From Typhlomys cinereus (Eukaryota > Chordata > Mammalia > Rodentia > Platacanthomyidae): DNA of 64,000 nucleotides. Under the pieces are notes generated by a model. It did not search any database. It was not told the origin of the DNA and was given only the letters and a program-made list of their open reading frames with translations. A program made the translations under genes and the position numbers. The DNA lies in assembly GCA_023101885.1 (NCBI GenBank), contig JALPQD010000393.1, positions 1,922,001 through 1,986,000 on the forward strand, given 5' to 3'. Of the stretch, positions 46,016 to 60,059 are shown piece by piece; position 1 is the stretch's first letter, and every line of letters starts with the position of its first letter.

Positions 46016-47386
46016 ATTATACAGCCTGACATGGGTAAATGTATTAAACTAATGTTGTAATAACTCTAATCATAATATAATTGTTAAAGCAAAATAAATA
46101 GGAGGTAACAGTAGTTTAATCAAGGGTTACCATGAATCAAGAAAAACAATCAAGTTAACATTTAAGCTATTGGATAATGAATGAGTCAGCAGAATACAGA
46201 GTAACTGTACAGAATTGGGTACCAGGAAAGTGAGATGTTAATGATAAATTTGGCTCTGTGACTTTTGTGGACATAAATGGGGGTTTTTTTGGAAAAATAT
46301 GGAAATGTCTGAACATTTTGAGACTGTGAATTACAAAAACCATGAACAGTGTTTAATGGGCTATTTGAAAATTAGAAATGCCAAGAACATTATAGATTGG
46401 GACCAGATTGTGATAAAGGAAACAAAAACTTTTGTGTGTTGAATTTAAAGATGATGGAGTGACTTGCTTTTTAGAGGAGAGCTGCGTTGGTAGCCTTGAA
46501 GCTCTGGATGAGAAAAAGGGCAACAACAGAAATGCTGTGGCTATTAGAGAAATGAACATCATTTAAGAAAAACTTTGACTTTGCACTGGAACGGTGGAAG
46601 AAATGAATACTACCATGTGGAGATTCCATTACTTCAAAACCTAGATTCCAGGTGAAGCAGTTTCTTGGTCTTCAAAAGTTTTGACTGCATAAAGAAGAGC
46701 TTTTCCAGGGTCAAGCACAGTAGTTGATACAGCTTTGGTTTAAGTGAACAAGGTACATCTGAACCTCTCTGTAAAACTTGGCAGCATTGTCCAGATATGC
46801 TGTTTTTGATGCACGCTGAAGTGGTTCTTGAAGCGCATTGAGGCTTGTCACTACATGACAGGTTTGAAGTTCCTGCAAAGGAAAGCGAACTTACGGCTGC
46901 AGAGAAGAATGCAGAATGCTGGTGACAACGAAACCATTGGGTGTGTGCTGAGGACAGCTGCAAATGAAGATTCCACCTGGTCCAGAAAAAGAGAAAAAAA
47001 GCTGCTTGTGCAATTTTAGCAACAGAAAATTGATGTTGAATTACAGGATGTAGTATGTACTTTGCTAGCCTTTGATCTGTTAATTTTGAGTTGATAATTT
47101 CTTATTATGTCAGGATGCTTTCATTCTAATGTTTATTTTGTGCTCAAGTATTTAATTTATTTTTATTTGACAGGATCTACAGTTAAGAGATTTGGGATTT
47201 TTAAAATGTTGGAGTTGAACTTTTAATATCTGAACATTCTAAAGTTGGATTATGAGAACTTTTAATATCAGACACTGAGAATTAATAAAATTGATAATAT
47301 TTTACATCACCGGACCGGGGGGGGACAAGAATTAAATAGCTACTGTTTTAAAATGATATGTTGTGTTAAATTGGCAAGGAATGGAA
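46016..47386 (+). repeat. Possible MaLR internal sequence
   Basis: GAGACTGTGAATTACAAAAA near 46320, AAGAGATTTGGGATTTTTAAAATG near 47185 and ACTTTTAATATCAGACACTG near 47260 resemble the low-complexity internal region of rodent MaLR elements, and the LTR-like block starting at 47387 follows in the same orientation. The 109-codon minus-strand frame at 46634-46963 has no domain and is taken as chance. Homology is by impression only. Confidence 0.35.
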
Positions 47387-47890
47387 TGTCACATTTGATA
47401 TAACTTGACAGTTGTCAATTTGACAACTGAAGTCTTGAGCTCTGGGCACAGTAGTGAAAAATTAGTAATTGAGTCAGGACTTGAGCAAGCCTGCAGGACA
47501 TTATCTAAGTGAAGAAGGTCCAATCCATTGTAGATGGGACTAGTCTCTGGGCAGGTGAACAAGTTGGAGAAAGCTCAACAAGTTGGCATTCTTTCTTATA
47601 TTTGATCAAACATGCCAGTCTGGCAAGTAAAGATTGTCCCTCTCTCAGCAGCTAGGTAAATATGGTGTGGCCAGTTCCCTGAGCCCCGGGTGATAGGAGC
47701 TGTCCTTCCAGATTCCACTAAGAGAAATGGCCAGAGAACCACAACCAAGAAAGAAGCCTCTCATTATCCCATAAGCTGTTTGGCTACGAACTCATCAGCA
47801 GTGTGCAGAGTAACTGTGACACCATTGTTTGGATCATGTACTCATGTCAGCACAAGACGGAAACAGGAGAAACTTGTAGGAAGTAAAAAT
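47387..47890 (+). repeat. MaLR-like LTR, sense
   Basis: TGTCACATTTGATATAACTTGACAGT with TGTCAATTTGACAACT near the start, CCAATCCATTGTAGATGGGA (compare CCCAGCCCATAGTGGGTGGT in 14626-15265), and AGCAGCTAGGTAAATATGG later. Consistent with a rodent MaLR-type LTR, perhaps the 3' LTR of the block on its left. No duplication seen. Confidence 0.45.
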
Positions 47891-48691
47891 AGCAGTGCTG
47901 TGATAAAAATACTCTGACCAAAACAAATGCGAACAATGGTTCACATTTCAAGGTGACAATCCATCACTTCAGGGGAAGTCTTAACAACAGGTGCTAGAGG
48001 CAACTAGTCATATCACAGGGCAATAAAGAAACAGAAAATATAAACAGTGCTGAAAAGAAACAGAAAATATAAGTAAGTGCATGCTAGTACTCAGCATACT
48101 TTCTCTTTCTCATCAGCCCAGAATACCACTCCAGGCAATGGTGCCACCTACAATGAAGTGAGGTGGGAAGCCACCTGGATTAATCTGATCAAGATAATCC
48201 CCCACAAGGATGTCCAAAAGCTCCTCTCACAAATCATTCAAGCTGGCATCTGACATTACTGGAAAATATATATACATATATAATAAATTTTATTATAGTA
48301 TGCATGCCCAAGGAATTTGTAGATGAAAACCCTCAATTGCTGTGGTCCACCTGTCCCTTAATGAAGCTTAATGGCTCATTGACCCTTTGCTGTTCCATCA
48401 GATTTCTCTGTACCACCTACCAGGCAAGGTCGCTGGGCATGTCATCTCTCTTGGGGTGGCATACAGCTGTGTGTGAAAATGACTTCATGGATCATAAGGA
48501 CCTGGAAACTCATTTTGATTTTGTCCTAAGGAAACAATAAAATCAGCACAAATATTTCATTTCAAATTGACTTACTACATGATTTATGTTGCATATTGAT
48601 ATATACACATGTATACATACAGACACAAAGTACATTACATGACATACACAAATACCTATTTACTACAGATGGGACACAAATAACAGACCAC
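47891..48691. other. Unique DNA, no gene seen
   Basis: A TA-rich stretch (48268-48300) is present. A 78-codon plus-strand frame (48304-48540) carries no motif that I recognise. Confidence 0.4.
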
Positions 48692-48702
48692 AAAAATGAT
48701 TC

Positions 48703-49011
48703 CAAGGCTGGAGAGATAGCTAAGGAGTTAAGACTCTGCCTCGCAAGCAGAAAAGTCCTGAGTTCAGATCACAGGTCCCGTGTAAAACCACGAGATGGAA
48801 ATGGCTGGTGATGACCTGCACTTTCGGCCCTGGTGAGCAGAGCTTTGGAAATTCCAAAGCAAAGCAAAAAAAGAGATGGAAGCAATCCAAGATGATTCCC
48901 AAGTCACCCTTGATCCTCCACAGGGACACACAGTGCCCTCTGATACATATACATATGATACATACATATGTGTGCTCACAAACACACACACACACACACA
49001 CACATAAAGTT
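48703..49011 (+). repeat. Older B2-like SINE with (AC)n
   Basis: A box region TAGCTAAGGAGTTAAG and B box GAGTTCAGATCACA. The body GCCCTGGTGAGCAGAGCTTT, GGAAGCAATCCAAGATGATT and CCTCCACAGGGACACACAGT differs from the young type. (AC)n follows, ending near 49003. CAAAAATGATTC (48691-48702) and AAAACATGATTC (49014-49025) are a diverged duplication. Confidence 0.8.
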
Positions 49012-49025
49012 TAAAAACATGATTC

Positions 49026-52000
49026 TACCCAAGTCTAGCTTGATAACTAGATTATTGCGATTGCTTAAAGGTAAGTGGATGAGATATTATTAAAGAAGCA
49101 TGTGTGTCTCAAAGGCAGCATGGAAAAGATCAGTTGAACACAGGCGGCACATGGCAGAAAGTGGTTCTCTGGACCTCCCTCTCTCCCTGTGGGCAGCCCC
49201 ACCAGAGAAAGTTTCTTTGTCCAGCACTTGTTCACTACTTACACATCCTTGGGCAGAGGCTTGCTAAGCCATCTAACTTCCTGAATTCTGTAGACTTCAT
49301 CTCCCTTCTGGCCTCCAGGTTTCACTAGCTTCCCAAGTTTTATGAATCACCCTCTGGCCTCTAGAACAGAATATTTCAATTTGGAAGAAAACTACATATA
49401 ACAGAAATAGAAAATAAATGCTTGTATTATGACAAACATGAAAATATTTGAATATATCACAGAACAATATAAAACACAATATTTAGCACTGTTTCAAATC
49501 TGAGAAAACTACATTTAAAGTTCTGTAAATGAATAAATGTGTATATATAAGTATGCACACATTCATGTATGCATCCATGATAGATGACAAGAAAATAGGA
49601 ACAAATTAAAATACCATTAATGTTATTTTCCCATGTGTAATGGAATTAGGAATGATTAAAATATATTTTCCTTGTGCCTTGTAATGTTTTTCTGATTTTT
49701 CTTTCTCTATTTCACATACATAATTTTAGATACCATTTATGAATACCTTCAAGGTTTTTAGCAGAATTGACTACTGCTTAAATGAAGCATCAAGGTCTTT
49801 GCATCATGCTTTCTTTGCATTTCTGCATTCAGTCACGGCCTTTTACTCGATGGCACCATATTTACTTGGATTTATTTCATTTCTTTGATTAAAAGGATCC
49901 TAAATGATACATCTATGTTTGTACTAGTCTATTTATGCACCTGGTCATTTCTCTATATACTGTTTTTCTCTGTTCCCTGCAAGGTTGATTTTTATTGAAT
50001 ATAAATTTTAGCATCAGTGATTGGCTTGATTTTGGTTGAAATTGCCCAACAGGAAGCCCCCAGGAGATATGGGTAATGGGAAGAAAGAGATGGACCAATT
50101 TCATTCCACACTTGTTCTAAGTTGTCACTGACTGGCCCATCTTGAACATTCCTGGCTTCCATTGAACTCCATAGACTTTTTAGGCATTGTTCATGCACAA
50201 ATACAATGAATTTAAGCAATTTTCTCTGCTTATTATTTCATATCATCCCTCACTTCTTTTCCAATATATACTTTCCCCTTTGCAACCAGTATCCCTCTTA
50301 TTTTCACGTTTTTCTCTGTGTGTTACCTATGAGCTTCATTTACCTGAAGTGACAAGTGCCTAGTTATTTGCTGGGGCACGAGTGACTATGCACTGGGTAA
50401 ATCACTGAGGAAAGCAGCTCTCCTTCTCCCGTCTGGCATTAATCTTTAATGACTTCTCAGTTATAATGTCTCCTGAAATCATCCCCTTTCATGGTGAAAT
50501 GTTGATAAACCAAATACTGTTGTGTAGGTCTCATAGAAGTGGACATGGCTGCAGTGAATTCTTGGATGTGCAGCCCTATCATGACCAGAAGATGCTTTGT
50601 GGAAACATCCCCATGCACACACCTTAGGTTCTTCCATTTTTACTGCTTAGAGTAGTGGGAATGTTCTGCTACCTCTACCCTCTTAGTAATTGTGCTTCTT
50701 AATACAGTCAGCTTAAACAATACATAGTAAATTACATTTTTAAAAGGCATTAGAGGATGGTATACAGTTGGTCCTAGGAGGAGTCTTAAGAAAATGAAAA
50801 GTCTTCAGAACGGGCTGGAGGAATACAAGGTTTATTTAATGGTCCGGTGAAAATGGGTCATGCCTCACACAAGACTACTTAAAATATCACAGTAGTGGTC
50901 TGGAGTAAAGTACCAGGGGAGGACAGGCTTTGGTATAATCACTATAACAATGAAAGAAATAATAAACTGGTGAGGAGCAGATAATCATCTCTTCTTGCCC
51001 TGTGAAGATGTCAAAATGGAGTAAGAAGGCTAAGAAGCATCATTTCACCAATTTAAAATACTTACGTCAAAGCATAAATCTTCCATGCTGTCTTTCACAT
51101 AATTCCTGCATGGCCGTTATTTTATTTCAAACCTTTAGGAAAAAAAATCCCTGAAGCTGCAGTTTATTAAAAATAGCACTGATACATTCTTTCTTACACA
51201 CCTGGGCACCAAAGGTCTTTCTATGCTAAAAGTGAAGTATATCAACAGGATCATCCATGCTCCTTCTGGTGGGCCAAGAAGACAGTTGTTCCCTTCCATT
51301 TCCAGTGTCTAGAGATCACTTACTCTTATACACTGATCTATATCCCAGATCTTTAATTTACCAGCAAAATCCCCTTTACCATGTCAAGTAACAAATATGG
51401 GGGCAACTATTTGTTCAGCTACCACAATGGCTAAAGCTAAAACCCCAAATCTGAATATGCAATAAGCTAAAGTGCAAGGGTAGTTTAATACCTGACTTAC
51501 CAAATCTTCCTAGTGAGCAGAGGCACTGGTTAAACAGGAATGTGACCCTTAGACCTGGAATAAGAACATTTGGGGAGATAGATCATCAGGTCTGAGAAAC
51601 ATTTTTTTCTTAATCCCATTTAACCACCACTGCCAACCACAGCCACCAGCCCAGGTCTCAGGCAACTGTCTCTTTTTCATCAAGAGTTTTCATTAGTTGT
51701 GCTTAGAGGAAGACTTCTTGTCTTTATTAATACTTCTCACTGCCTTCAGGACTATCTACTAAAGGAGTCAAATCCTAGACTATGCCAGAGTATAAAAGTA
51801 TTTGTCATACACCCTAGCTAGGAAAAAAAAAAAAAACAACAGAGAATAGGTCAAAGATTTTATAATAACATTTGCTAATGTATATCTAAGAAAATCTGAG
51901 GAATACATGCATGAATGGATTTTGATGATGATCAGTCAGGTGCACTGAAAGATGGCATTATGTCTGTTTATATTAAACCACAAATTCTTCTACTGTGATT

Positions 52001-52684
52001 CTATACTTATGATAAAGTTTTTGGAAAAGAATGTGTTTTGTTGACTAATTGAAGTCCAGAGTGTAAAATGGCCCCTAGCCAAGTGCCTGAGATTCCAGAA
52101 TTATCCTGTGACCCTATGGAAGCCATATAGTACATGAAGACAGGAATGCAAAGTCAACCAATGAGGTTCAATGAATGGAACAAGCACTGACCATGTAGGA
52201 TTTTACATAGACTGACTTAAGTGAAGACATCAGGAAATATGTAAGGGATTTTTAGGTGATCTGTCAAATTCATGCTGAGTATTGTTTGATCAGTTGTGAA
52301 CTATGAACTGAGAAAAAAACCTACAGGACCATACAAGGTACTGATAAATAATGGGCAGCTCATAGATTCAGGTGGGAGACAAATATCTACTTGTGCACAC
52401 ATGGGGAGTCAACCAGGCTTTAAGAGATAGCCCCAAGCCCAGGATCACACAAAAATCCCTGATTAAGACAGTTGAGACACAAAATGAAGCAAAATGAATG
52501 CAGGAGGAGGAGTAGTAGGGAAAGCAGGTTGGTTGGCAGAGAGAAGAGAAGAAGGTAAAGAGAGGTAAAAGGAAAATAATCAGAATATATTACATATATG
52601 TGGGGGGGAGTGTATGTATATAGGTATGTATTATGAAATTATCAAAGAACAAACATCAATAAAAAAGTAGAAAAATGGGGTCAC
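49026..52684. other. Unique DNA, no gene seen
   Basis: About 3.7 kb of mostly unique sequence. 50740-51000 has LTR-like wording (AAGGTTTATTTAATGG, GGTCATGCCTCACAC) that I cannot assign. A-run at 51822-51836. No supported gene. Confidence 0.45.
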
Positions 52685-52880
52685 TAGTCCGAAGAGATGG
52701 CTCAGTGGTTGAACACTTGCAATACAAGCAACGGACCAAAGATCAAATCAAAAAAGTACAAGAATAATCCTAATATCAATCTTAACCTTCCACAAGTACA
52801 TGCATTTACATGTACATGAAAACACACACATACAGGCAACTACCACATGAAGACTTGCATATACACATACACAAATACAT
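52685..52880 (+). repeat. Old B2/B3-type SINE, degraded
   Basis: GTCCGAAGAGATGGCTCAGTGGTTGAACACTTGC-like head: A box TGGCTCAGTGGTTGA is well kept, and the B box is decayed (GATCAAATCAAA). CA-rich sequence (52798-52880) closes it. Confidence 0.65.
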
Positions 52881-53032
52881 GAAAATGGAAAATAATGAAA
52901 ACATTAATAATAATAAAATTGGGATCTCTTAATAAGGAAAACAGAACTCTATAAAATCATATAAAAGCATTATTATGTGCTAGATACTTGTGGCTCAACA
53001 TACATAACAAATTCAAATGTTAAGGCTGATAT

Positions 53033-53369
53033 TTGTTGCTTTTCCTGTTGTCATGACCAAATAACTGACAGGAAATACTTTAAAGCAGGAAGGGTTTATA
53101 TTGGCTTAAAGTTCCATCATGACAAGGAAGACAGGGAAGCAGGAGGCAAGAGCAAGAGGCAGCCGGTCATGTTGAATAAGTCAGGAAGCAACGCATGAAC
53201 AGGAAGTAGAGACAGGGTTATAAAGATCCACCTCCACGGATTCACTTCCTCTAACAAGACTCCACCACATCAAGTTTCCACAACTTTCCTGAACATTACC
53301 ACCATCTAGGAACCAACAGTTCATATGGATGAGTCTATGGGGGCATTTCATATTCAAGCCACATCAAAG
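53033..53369 (-). repeat. Rodent MaLR-type LTR, antisense
   Basis: The sense (minus) strand opens TGATGTGGCTTGAATATGAA and continues with ATGCCCCCATAGACTCATCC, the characteristic start of rodent MaLR LTRs. CAGGAGGCAAGAGCAAGAGG and CCACCACATCAAGTTTCCAC lie within. It ends in GGAAAAGCAACA. No matching duplication was found. Confidence 0.7.
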
Positions 53370-53837
53370 CTCTAATGTCTAAATTTAGTCATATAAAGCA
53401 AAAGCTTTTGTGAAGTAGGTTAGATAATGTTGTGAGGATGGAGCTTTGATGATGAGATAGCATCCTTATAAAAGGAGGACTATATATTCTACATATGAGT
53501 ATCTCTTTCCCAATCTGAGGATACAGTGATAATAAGAGCAATCATCTGTAGACCAGCAAGATATCCTCAAATCAGCAAGATACTGCCCAAGTATGGTGAC
53601 TTGTACTTGCCATTCCAGCACATGAAAGACTGGAAGTAAATGGAATGCTTACCCTAACTGAATCAGACTAGGGTAAGTATCTAATGTTCAAAGGTAAAGT
53701 GGGAATGATTAATTGAAAGAAAAAATAGCATTGACCTTCAGTGATGTATGATTGCAACTAATCACTCATTTGTCAAAAATGAAATACACAAGGAATCAAA
53801 TAGCAAGAATATTTTTCCTATTATCTTCCCACACCCA

Positions 53838-53838
53838 T

Positions 53839-53878
<40 letters not shown>
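53838..53878. repeat. (AC)n microsatellite
   Basis: Two CA runs with one interruption; the overlapping Thr-His frame is not a gene. Confidence 0.9.
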
Positions 53879-56800
53879 ATAAAAAACACAAGTCTCTAGG
53901 TTGGATATATTCACAGATGATGTTTCTGGTACTACTTAGGTAGCACCTTGAGATTTTCTTTTGAATGCTCATTTTATTTTTGAGAATATATTTTTTATCA
54001 ATTCTTTTATGATACTTATGAAATATGTAAATATAGTTTCTTGAAAAGTATAATAGGCAATGTGTTCTTACCTTGCATATCTGAATATGTTTGCCTAAAG
54101 TATGCTTTTACAATTAAATACTAGTTTAGCCAAATACAGAATTTTTGGTCAAATTATAGACTTTTGGTCAGTTATAGACTTTTTCAGTGGGATCTTAATT
54201 TTTTATCTTAATTTTAGCAAATTCTAAGTAGCATATGTTTCCTTTTTCCTTTCTTCCTGTACTATTTGTATGTGGTTTCATTGAAACGTTAAGATTATCA
54301 GCTAATGAAGTCAAAAGAAAGATTCTAGCATGAATTTGTAAGTCAAAAGAAGTACTATGACCCACTCTTATTTATGCAGATGTGGTAAAAATTAAAGAAC
54401 TTATGAAATTTTAAAACATTACCTTTTCCTATTGTTTGGAAGATTTTCATTATTTTTTATTGCTTCATTTTGAATTGGACTCTCAATATGCTAATGATTT
54501 TGGGGAGGAGAAAAAGTAAGCAATTAAGTTTGTTAGGCTAAAGAAATAGAGATATACCCTATGGAGATATGACCCCATGCATCCAGGGAAATTTGTAAAT
54601 TAAGTAAGCCTCAGAACTTGACTAAGCAAATGGAATCCATAAATATTCAAAGCAGCAGGATTCTAAAAAGTTGAAAACATACATAATCACAAGTTTTAGT
54701 AGCCATCAATTTAAGGAAGTCTGTCTGAAGCATTTGCCCACCTCTTCTTGTTACTTCCTGTTCTGTGGGTGATGACCCATAGACATTAGTCATGATAACT
54801 ACTACAGAGATAAGGACAGACAGCAGAGTGTTGACAGTTTGGAGGCAGGGTTACCCAGAATGATAAGTACACTATGCAAACCTAAGATTAAAAATGTGTC
54901 TCAAGTGTCAGATTTTTTCTGGAAAGGAAGATGGAAGAGAATTACATAATTTGCAATATATATTCTCTGGGAAAAGACATGAAAAAATAGTATTAAGTTA
55001 CATAGGAAGAAGGATCTTGTCCTGGAGTCTATTCTTAAATACTTTTGCTATTTAAAAAAATGATAGGTAAATATATCTTACTAATTTTAACATAATGTGT
55101 TAGATCAGCTTTTTTTTTCCCCATGTGCGTGGCAACACACTCCAAAACAGAATCTAAATTGTTCAGGACAGTTCAATGCACGTATGCAAATGTCCTCAGG
55201 CACAGCAAATCCTTAGGGCACCTTCATGCAGTGATGAGGGGCTACATGAGTTTGTGTTGACATCTCGCATATAAAATATGAACAAATATGTGGGATAATG
55301 GAAAAGTCATATGCTACTCTGTGCGATTTTTCTAAACTGACGAAGTCTAAAATCTCCTGAGAAGCATCCAGGAATAGAAATGTTTGAAACTAATAATTTA
55401 GACTCCTAGTACAAATCCAGGCTTTGGGAAGAATTTAGAGGAGACTTTATCCAATCTATCAGGGTTGGGGGATACTATACAAGAGTACTCACTTAACCTC
55501 AAGGTTCAGTACATATCAGATAGTTTGCCCTGTAGTAAACATGACCTGAGATATTTTCTTGCATAAAATTTTGAACAAACATCAGGGAAAGCTTTTCTAT
55601 TAAATAGAAAGCTCTGGTTCCTAGTCAGAGAAAATTCAGGGATGGAACTTTGCTAGTACCAGAAAGCATGCAAGCAAGCCAGGGAACTCTGCAAAGACTC
55701 CTGGCAAGAAGAGTACTCTGGAGGTGAAAGCAAGTCCCGTGGGCTCACAATAACCGTTCCACTCCTGCTCTTTCTTTGTCCTTGTGACTAAAGAAGCAAT
55801 TTAAACTGTTACAGATGGCTTCATGCTTAGCCTGGAGAGATCATTTTACTCAGAAAACAGGTCCTGCCAGAAACCCTTCCTTTTGCCAGCTTGAAACTTG
55901 CAAATAATGAGACTCGATACATCTACAAGTTAGAACGCTGCAATCTCAGCTCACTGAAAAGCTTCAAGCACATATTTAAGACTCGTTCTTTTATCCTAGA
56001 TATGCAACATCTAAGTAACATATGTTCTATTAGGTGATGGTCACATGATCTGCCAACTGTAAGCATGATGGCAGAGAAAAGCAGCATGGGTAGGGATGAT
56101 TGGTGCATGCATCCCAAGCTGCTTAAGCTCTGGAGTATTGATAAACTATAATACATACAGCAACAGGACCGAAGAGAGATTCCACGAATTTCTGGAAAAT
56201 TCTCCACTTATAGAAACAAGCCAATCCTCTAAATTGTGTTAAATAAAGTTAATTAACCACTAACACTGGCATATAGGTAATCCTACTGTCAGAAGATGGT
56301 GTCAAAGGGCAGAAACCAGCAAAAGTGACTTTATTTTTACAGGAATGACTTAAGTGACAAAGGAATAATGAATTTGAGGCAAATTTCCCTGAATAAGACC
56401 TCAGAGCTGCCATTGCATGTATGTAAGAGCTCAATGCACTGACCAATCACTGAGATAGGTCACTTCAAAAAGCAGCATATGTGACTAAAAAATGCAAGAC
56501 CTTCCCGGCATGTGAGTGATTAATATATAAGGAGAGCAGGCAGCTGGAAAGTGAGATATGTACCAAATCTCTGAAAACTTTTGACAGGAGAAGAAAAACA
56601 AAAAGTAAATATGCTCAGAGGAAATGATGTACAGGGTGGAAAGAGAAGAGAAAGGAGGAAAGGAGGGAGGGAAGAGGGCAGGAAGGAGAGGACCTATTTC
56701 ATCATTACATTGCAAAGTCTGAGGATTTTGTCCTCCTCATTGTCTCCATTCTCAGGATGACTTTAACAGTGATTTAAAAAAAAATGGTTTCCAGTAATTC

Positions 56801-59076
56801 TAGAAATGAGATGAGAATACGAGTCTTCTCGGAAGAGAGCTAAAGAAAATTTCCAAATTCACACTTGTCAGTGGGTTTCACTAAAATCTCGGAATCATGG
56901 TAACTTGGTAAATGGAATACCAGATACTGATTGCCTGGACAGTGCCGCATATCTGTCTTGCTGAATACATAGTTTGAAGGTGGGATTTACTTCGCTGAAC
57001 CACATTACTGAGGATGAAAGAGGAAGATCAGGAAACTGCTACAAATGAAAGAGAAAACTGGATAATAATCTGGCAAAAAAAAGTCTGTTGAACTTTGCAT
57101 AGATTTCACACCTTGAAATACCAGCACACCATCTCTTAGAAGGAGTGGTTCTCTGATGAAAAGTTAGTGTGTCAGATCTGTTCCTTGTACATCTCCCAGT
57201 TACATGGGATCCTCATCCCTTCTTTCTTCCATCAAGACTGTATCCTTGGGAAAGGCAGGCAATGCCACTTGGCCTCAGACCTAATGGGAGGAGAGTTTTG
57301 ATTGTGCAGTTAAACTCCAGGGTGGATGTGATGGGATCCGCTCCCACTCAATTGGCAGGTGAGACGAAACTAGGTCCAAGTCCGTTGGGTAACTGCCTGG
57401 GGAGTTACCTACATTAGGATTCAGGGGAAAAGCCATGTAATGATGAAAAGTATGCCTTCGCCGAGCCTGGCCTCTGCTCACATATCTCTCGGGCATATTG
57501 CGTGTGGGGCAGTGTGGGCTGTGGGAAGGGTTAAGGTGGTTGATAACCTGAGTCCTGGCCCAAATGCCATTAACATTATTTACATTTGTCCCAGTTTCTG
57601 AAGGTCATATATGTGGAGGGAATTTGGAATTGGGCAGCAGGGGGTGAGGGGTAGATATTGAAAATTAAAAAAAAAAAACAAGTGAGACTTCTGATTGAGG
57701 AAAGGCCTCAGATGTTTATATAAAATTGCAAGCGCAGCTGTGCCTGCTGAGTAATATCCCATATGCAGTAAGCAGGATCTGGTGTTAGTGGGGATTGGGA
57801 TTTATTTCTCCTCCCAGACAGCCTCTCTTGGGAACTCTAAATGGTAAAAGCAGTGAACTTCCATATGAGCGGGGTAGGCCACAAGCAGTTCTCTGCCTGT
57901 GGAGTATTTTTGGCCATGAGCCGCCTCACCTTGTATTGAACTCTGTATTTCCTTTCCTTAGCTGCTGAAGTTAGACTCCCTGATCAACGATGGATTTGGA
58001 TGGATTTGTGGTAGGACTACATTGGGGGATTCTCATGGACGGAAATGTCTCTAAGGCCCTCCCCCGCTTCCACCACTGGTCAGTCCATAAAATAAACCCT
58101 CATATATAGGGTTTACCTACACATTTATCTTATATAGGTCAACTAGAGGGAAACATGGGAGGGTACACATTATGTTCGTATACAACACGATCCAAGTTTC
58201 TTGCCTTCTTTTCAGTAAGGGAGCCAGAGGATGCATTCAATAATGACTCAACTCGATGATAGGTATAGATTCAGCCATGCGAAGTAAAAGATTTCATCAC
58301 CTGAAATGTGCTTTTCTTTCTTGTGTTCTGGTACATGAACAAAAGTTAAAGGGGCAAAATTATGTTATAATAAATGCAACAACCTTCCAGAACTAACAGT
58401 GAAGTATTTACATGCATTATTTAGCCAGCATCCAGAAGAAGGTACACTGAGGACGATTCAGTGTCCCCTTGCTCACCAAACGGAGGTTGGTTTGCTCTTT
58501 CTTTTTGGTGGTTCATTTTATCTCATATCTCCTGTACCTGAAATTAACTTAATTATTGAAAAGGGTCACCAAGGCTTCAAATATTGATTCATATTGCAAT
58601 AACAAACAAAAGAAGTATACAAAATAACCACCATCCAGCCAAATCAGTTACCTGTAAAAAGGTTCCTTAAATTTACTAACAAGAATGAAGCCACATAGCC
58701 TTAACTAAGGGCTAAAGATATACATACATGTGTGACTTGGATAATCTCATGGAGCATGAAAGAGATTTGACAAAACACCAACAAGATTTAGATAACTTGG
58801 GCTGTAGATCCAAGTCATATAAGATCACCTGAACCTGCATATTGAAAGCACACCATGATTAACCACTTTAAATGATTTTTAGAAAATACAAGTGGTATAA
58901 AGGTCAAATAACGAGTAATTTAGGGAATGGCTTAAGGCTCTGGGAGAGGAGAGAATATTGTGAAGGAGGGGTGGAAAAGAAAGAAAACTAAGGACATACA
59001 GTAAAGCCACACGAAAACCTACAACACAAATATGTCATTCAAAAAAATACAATTAAATGCTCTTTAAAAGATCTTT

Positions 59077-59286
59077 AGGGGCTGGAGAGGTGGCTCGGGG
59101 TTAAGCCTCTGCCTTGCAGGCAAAAGGTCCTGAGTTCGGATCCTAGACCCCACATGTAGAAGCTGGGCTGAAGCTGGGATGGCCTGCGTTTCTGGTCCTG
59201 GTAGGGCAGAGCCTGTGAAGCCCAAGGCAGAGTAAACAAGAAGGAAGTGGAGGTGGTACATGGTGGTTCCCGAATTCGCCTGCGGT

Positions 59287-59327
<41 letters not shown>

Positions 59328-59358
59328 GCATAATTGAATAAATAAAAAAAATTTTAGA
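59077..59358 (+). mobile_element. Young B2-like SINE with 11-bp duplication
   Basis: GGGGCTGGAGAGGTGGCTCG with A box one base shorter (TGGCTCGGGGTTAAG), B box GAGTTCGGATCC, young body, (AC)n at 59289-59326 and tail GCATAATTGAATAAATAAAA. AAAAGATCTTT is at 59066-59076 and 59359-59369. Confidence 0.9.
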
Positions 59359-60059
59359 AAAAGATCTTTGTTACTCAATATCAAAAGGTTTCTCTTGTAG
59401 AAATAATCCAGAAATGTTTTCCAATATGTGATTTTGGATAAACTTTAGTGATCAACCATAGCACAATATACTTAAGAACCAATTCCACTTAAATATGGTA
59501 AGAACATTCAGATGACACTGAAAAGCTGACTGAAGCTTTTGCTTTTGCCTATATGAGCTTTGCCTATTCATTTTATAACATTAACTCAATTCATTAGTTA
59601 AATGGGGCTGATAATTATCTACTCTTCATGAAATATTACCTGACAATATGCATAAATTACCTCTTGACAAAGTCTGGAATTAATATGAATTATATAAATA
59701 CATGTTAAATGTAAAAGTGCCATTTCATATAAAATATATTTTGGCTTGTAAATTCCATTTAACCTTTCTGTTGCCTCCATTTTTTACAATTGAATAATGT
59801 AAATAACCATTTAATTTCTCCTATCAGTGGGGACATTAAATTAAATTATACAATTATATAAAAGAATTAAAGGATTGTAGTAATCCTGAAAAATGGTACT
59901 AAGTAATGTTTTTATAATATTTTATAAGCTTGGATTTTAAATATTTTTATGTTACTCATAATGGGATTATTGTATTGATTTCAAAAAATTCATCAATATT
60001 TGATTTCTAGAAAGAATTAGAGACAGAATGGCATCTGTTTTTATTTGTAATTACTTTCT

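Larger units (their letters stand above)
53370..60059. other. Unique AT-rich DNA with microsatellite and one young SINE
   Basis: Beyond the features listed separately (53838-53878, 59077-59358) I see no supported gene. 57170-57680 is less AT-rich, contains a G-rich stretch (57610-57660) and ends in an A-run (57668-57680), so it may be a retrotransposon 3' end or retrocopy of unknown source. 58055-58120 has an AATAAA (58090-58096) in a C-rich context. Confidence 0.4.

Noticed and set aside
46634..46963. 109-codon minus-strand frame, Ser/Cys-rich
   Set aside because: No domain, no splice or promoter context, and it lies in probable MaLR internal sequence.
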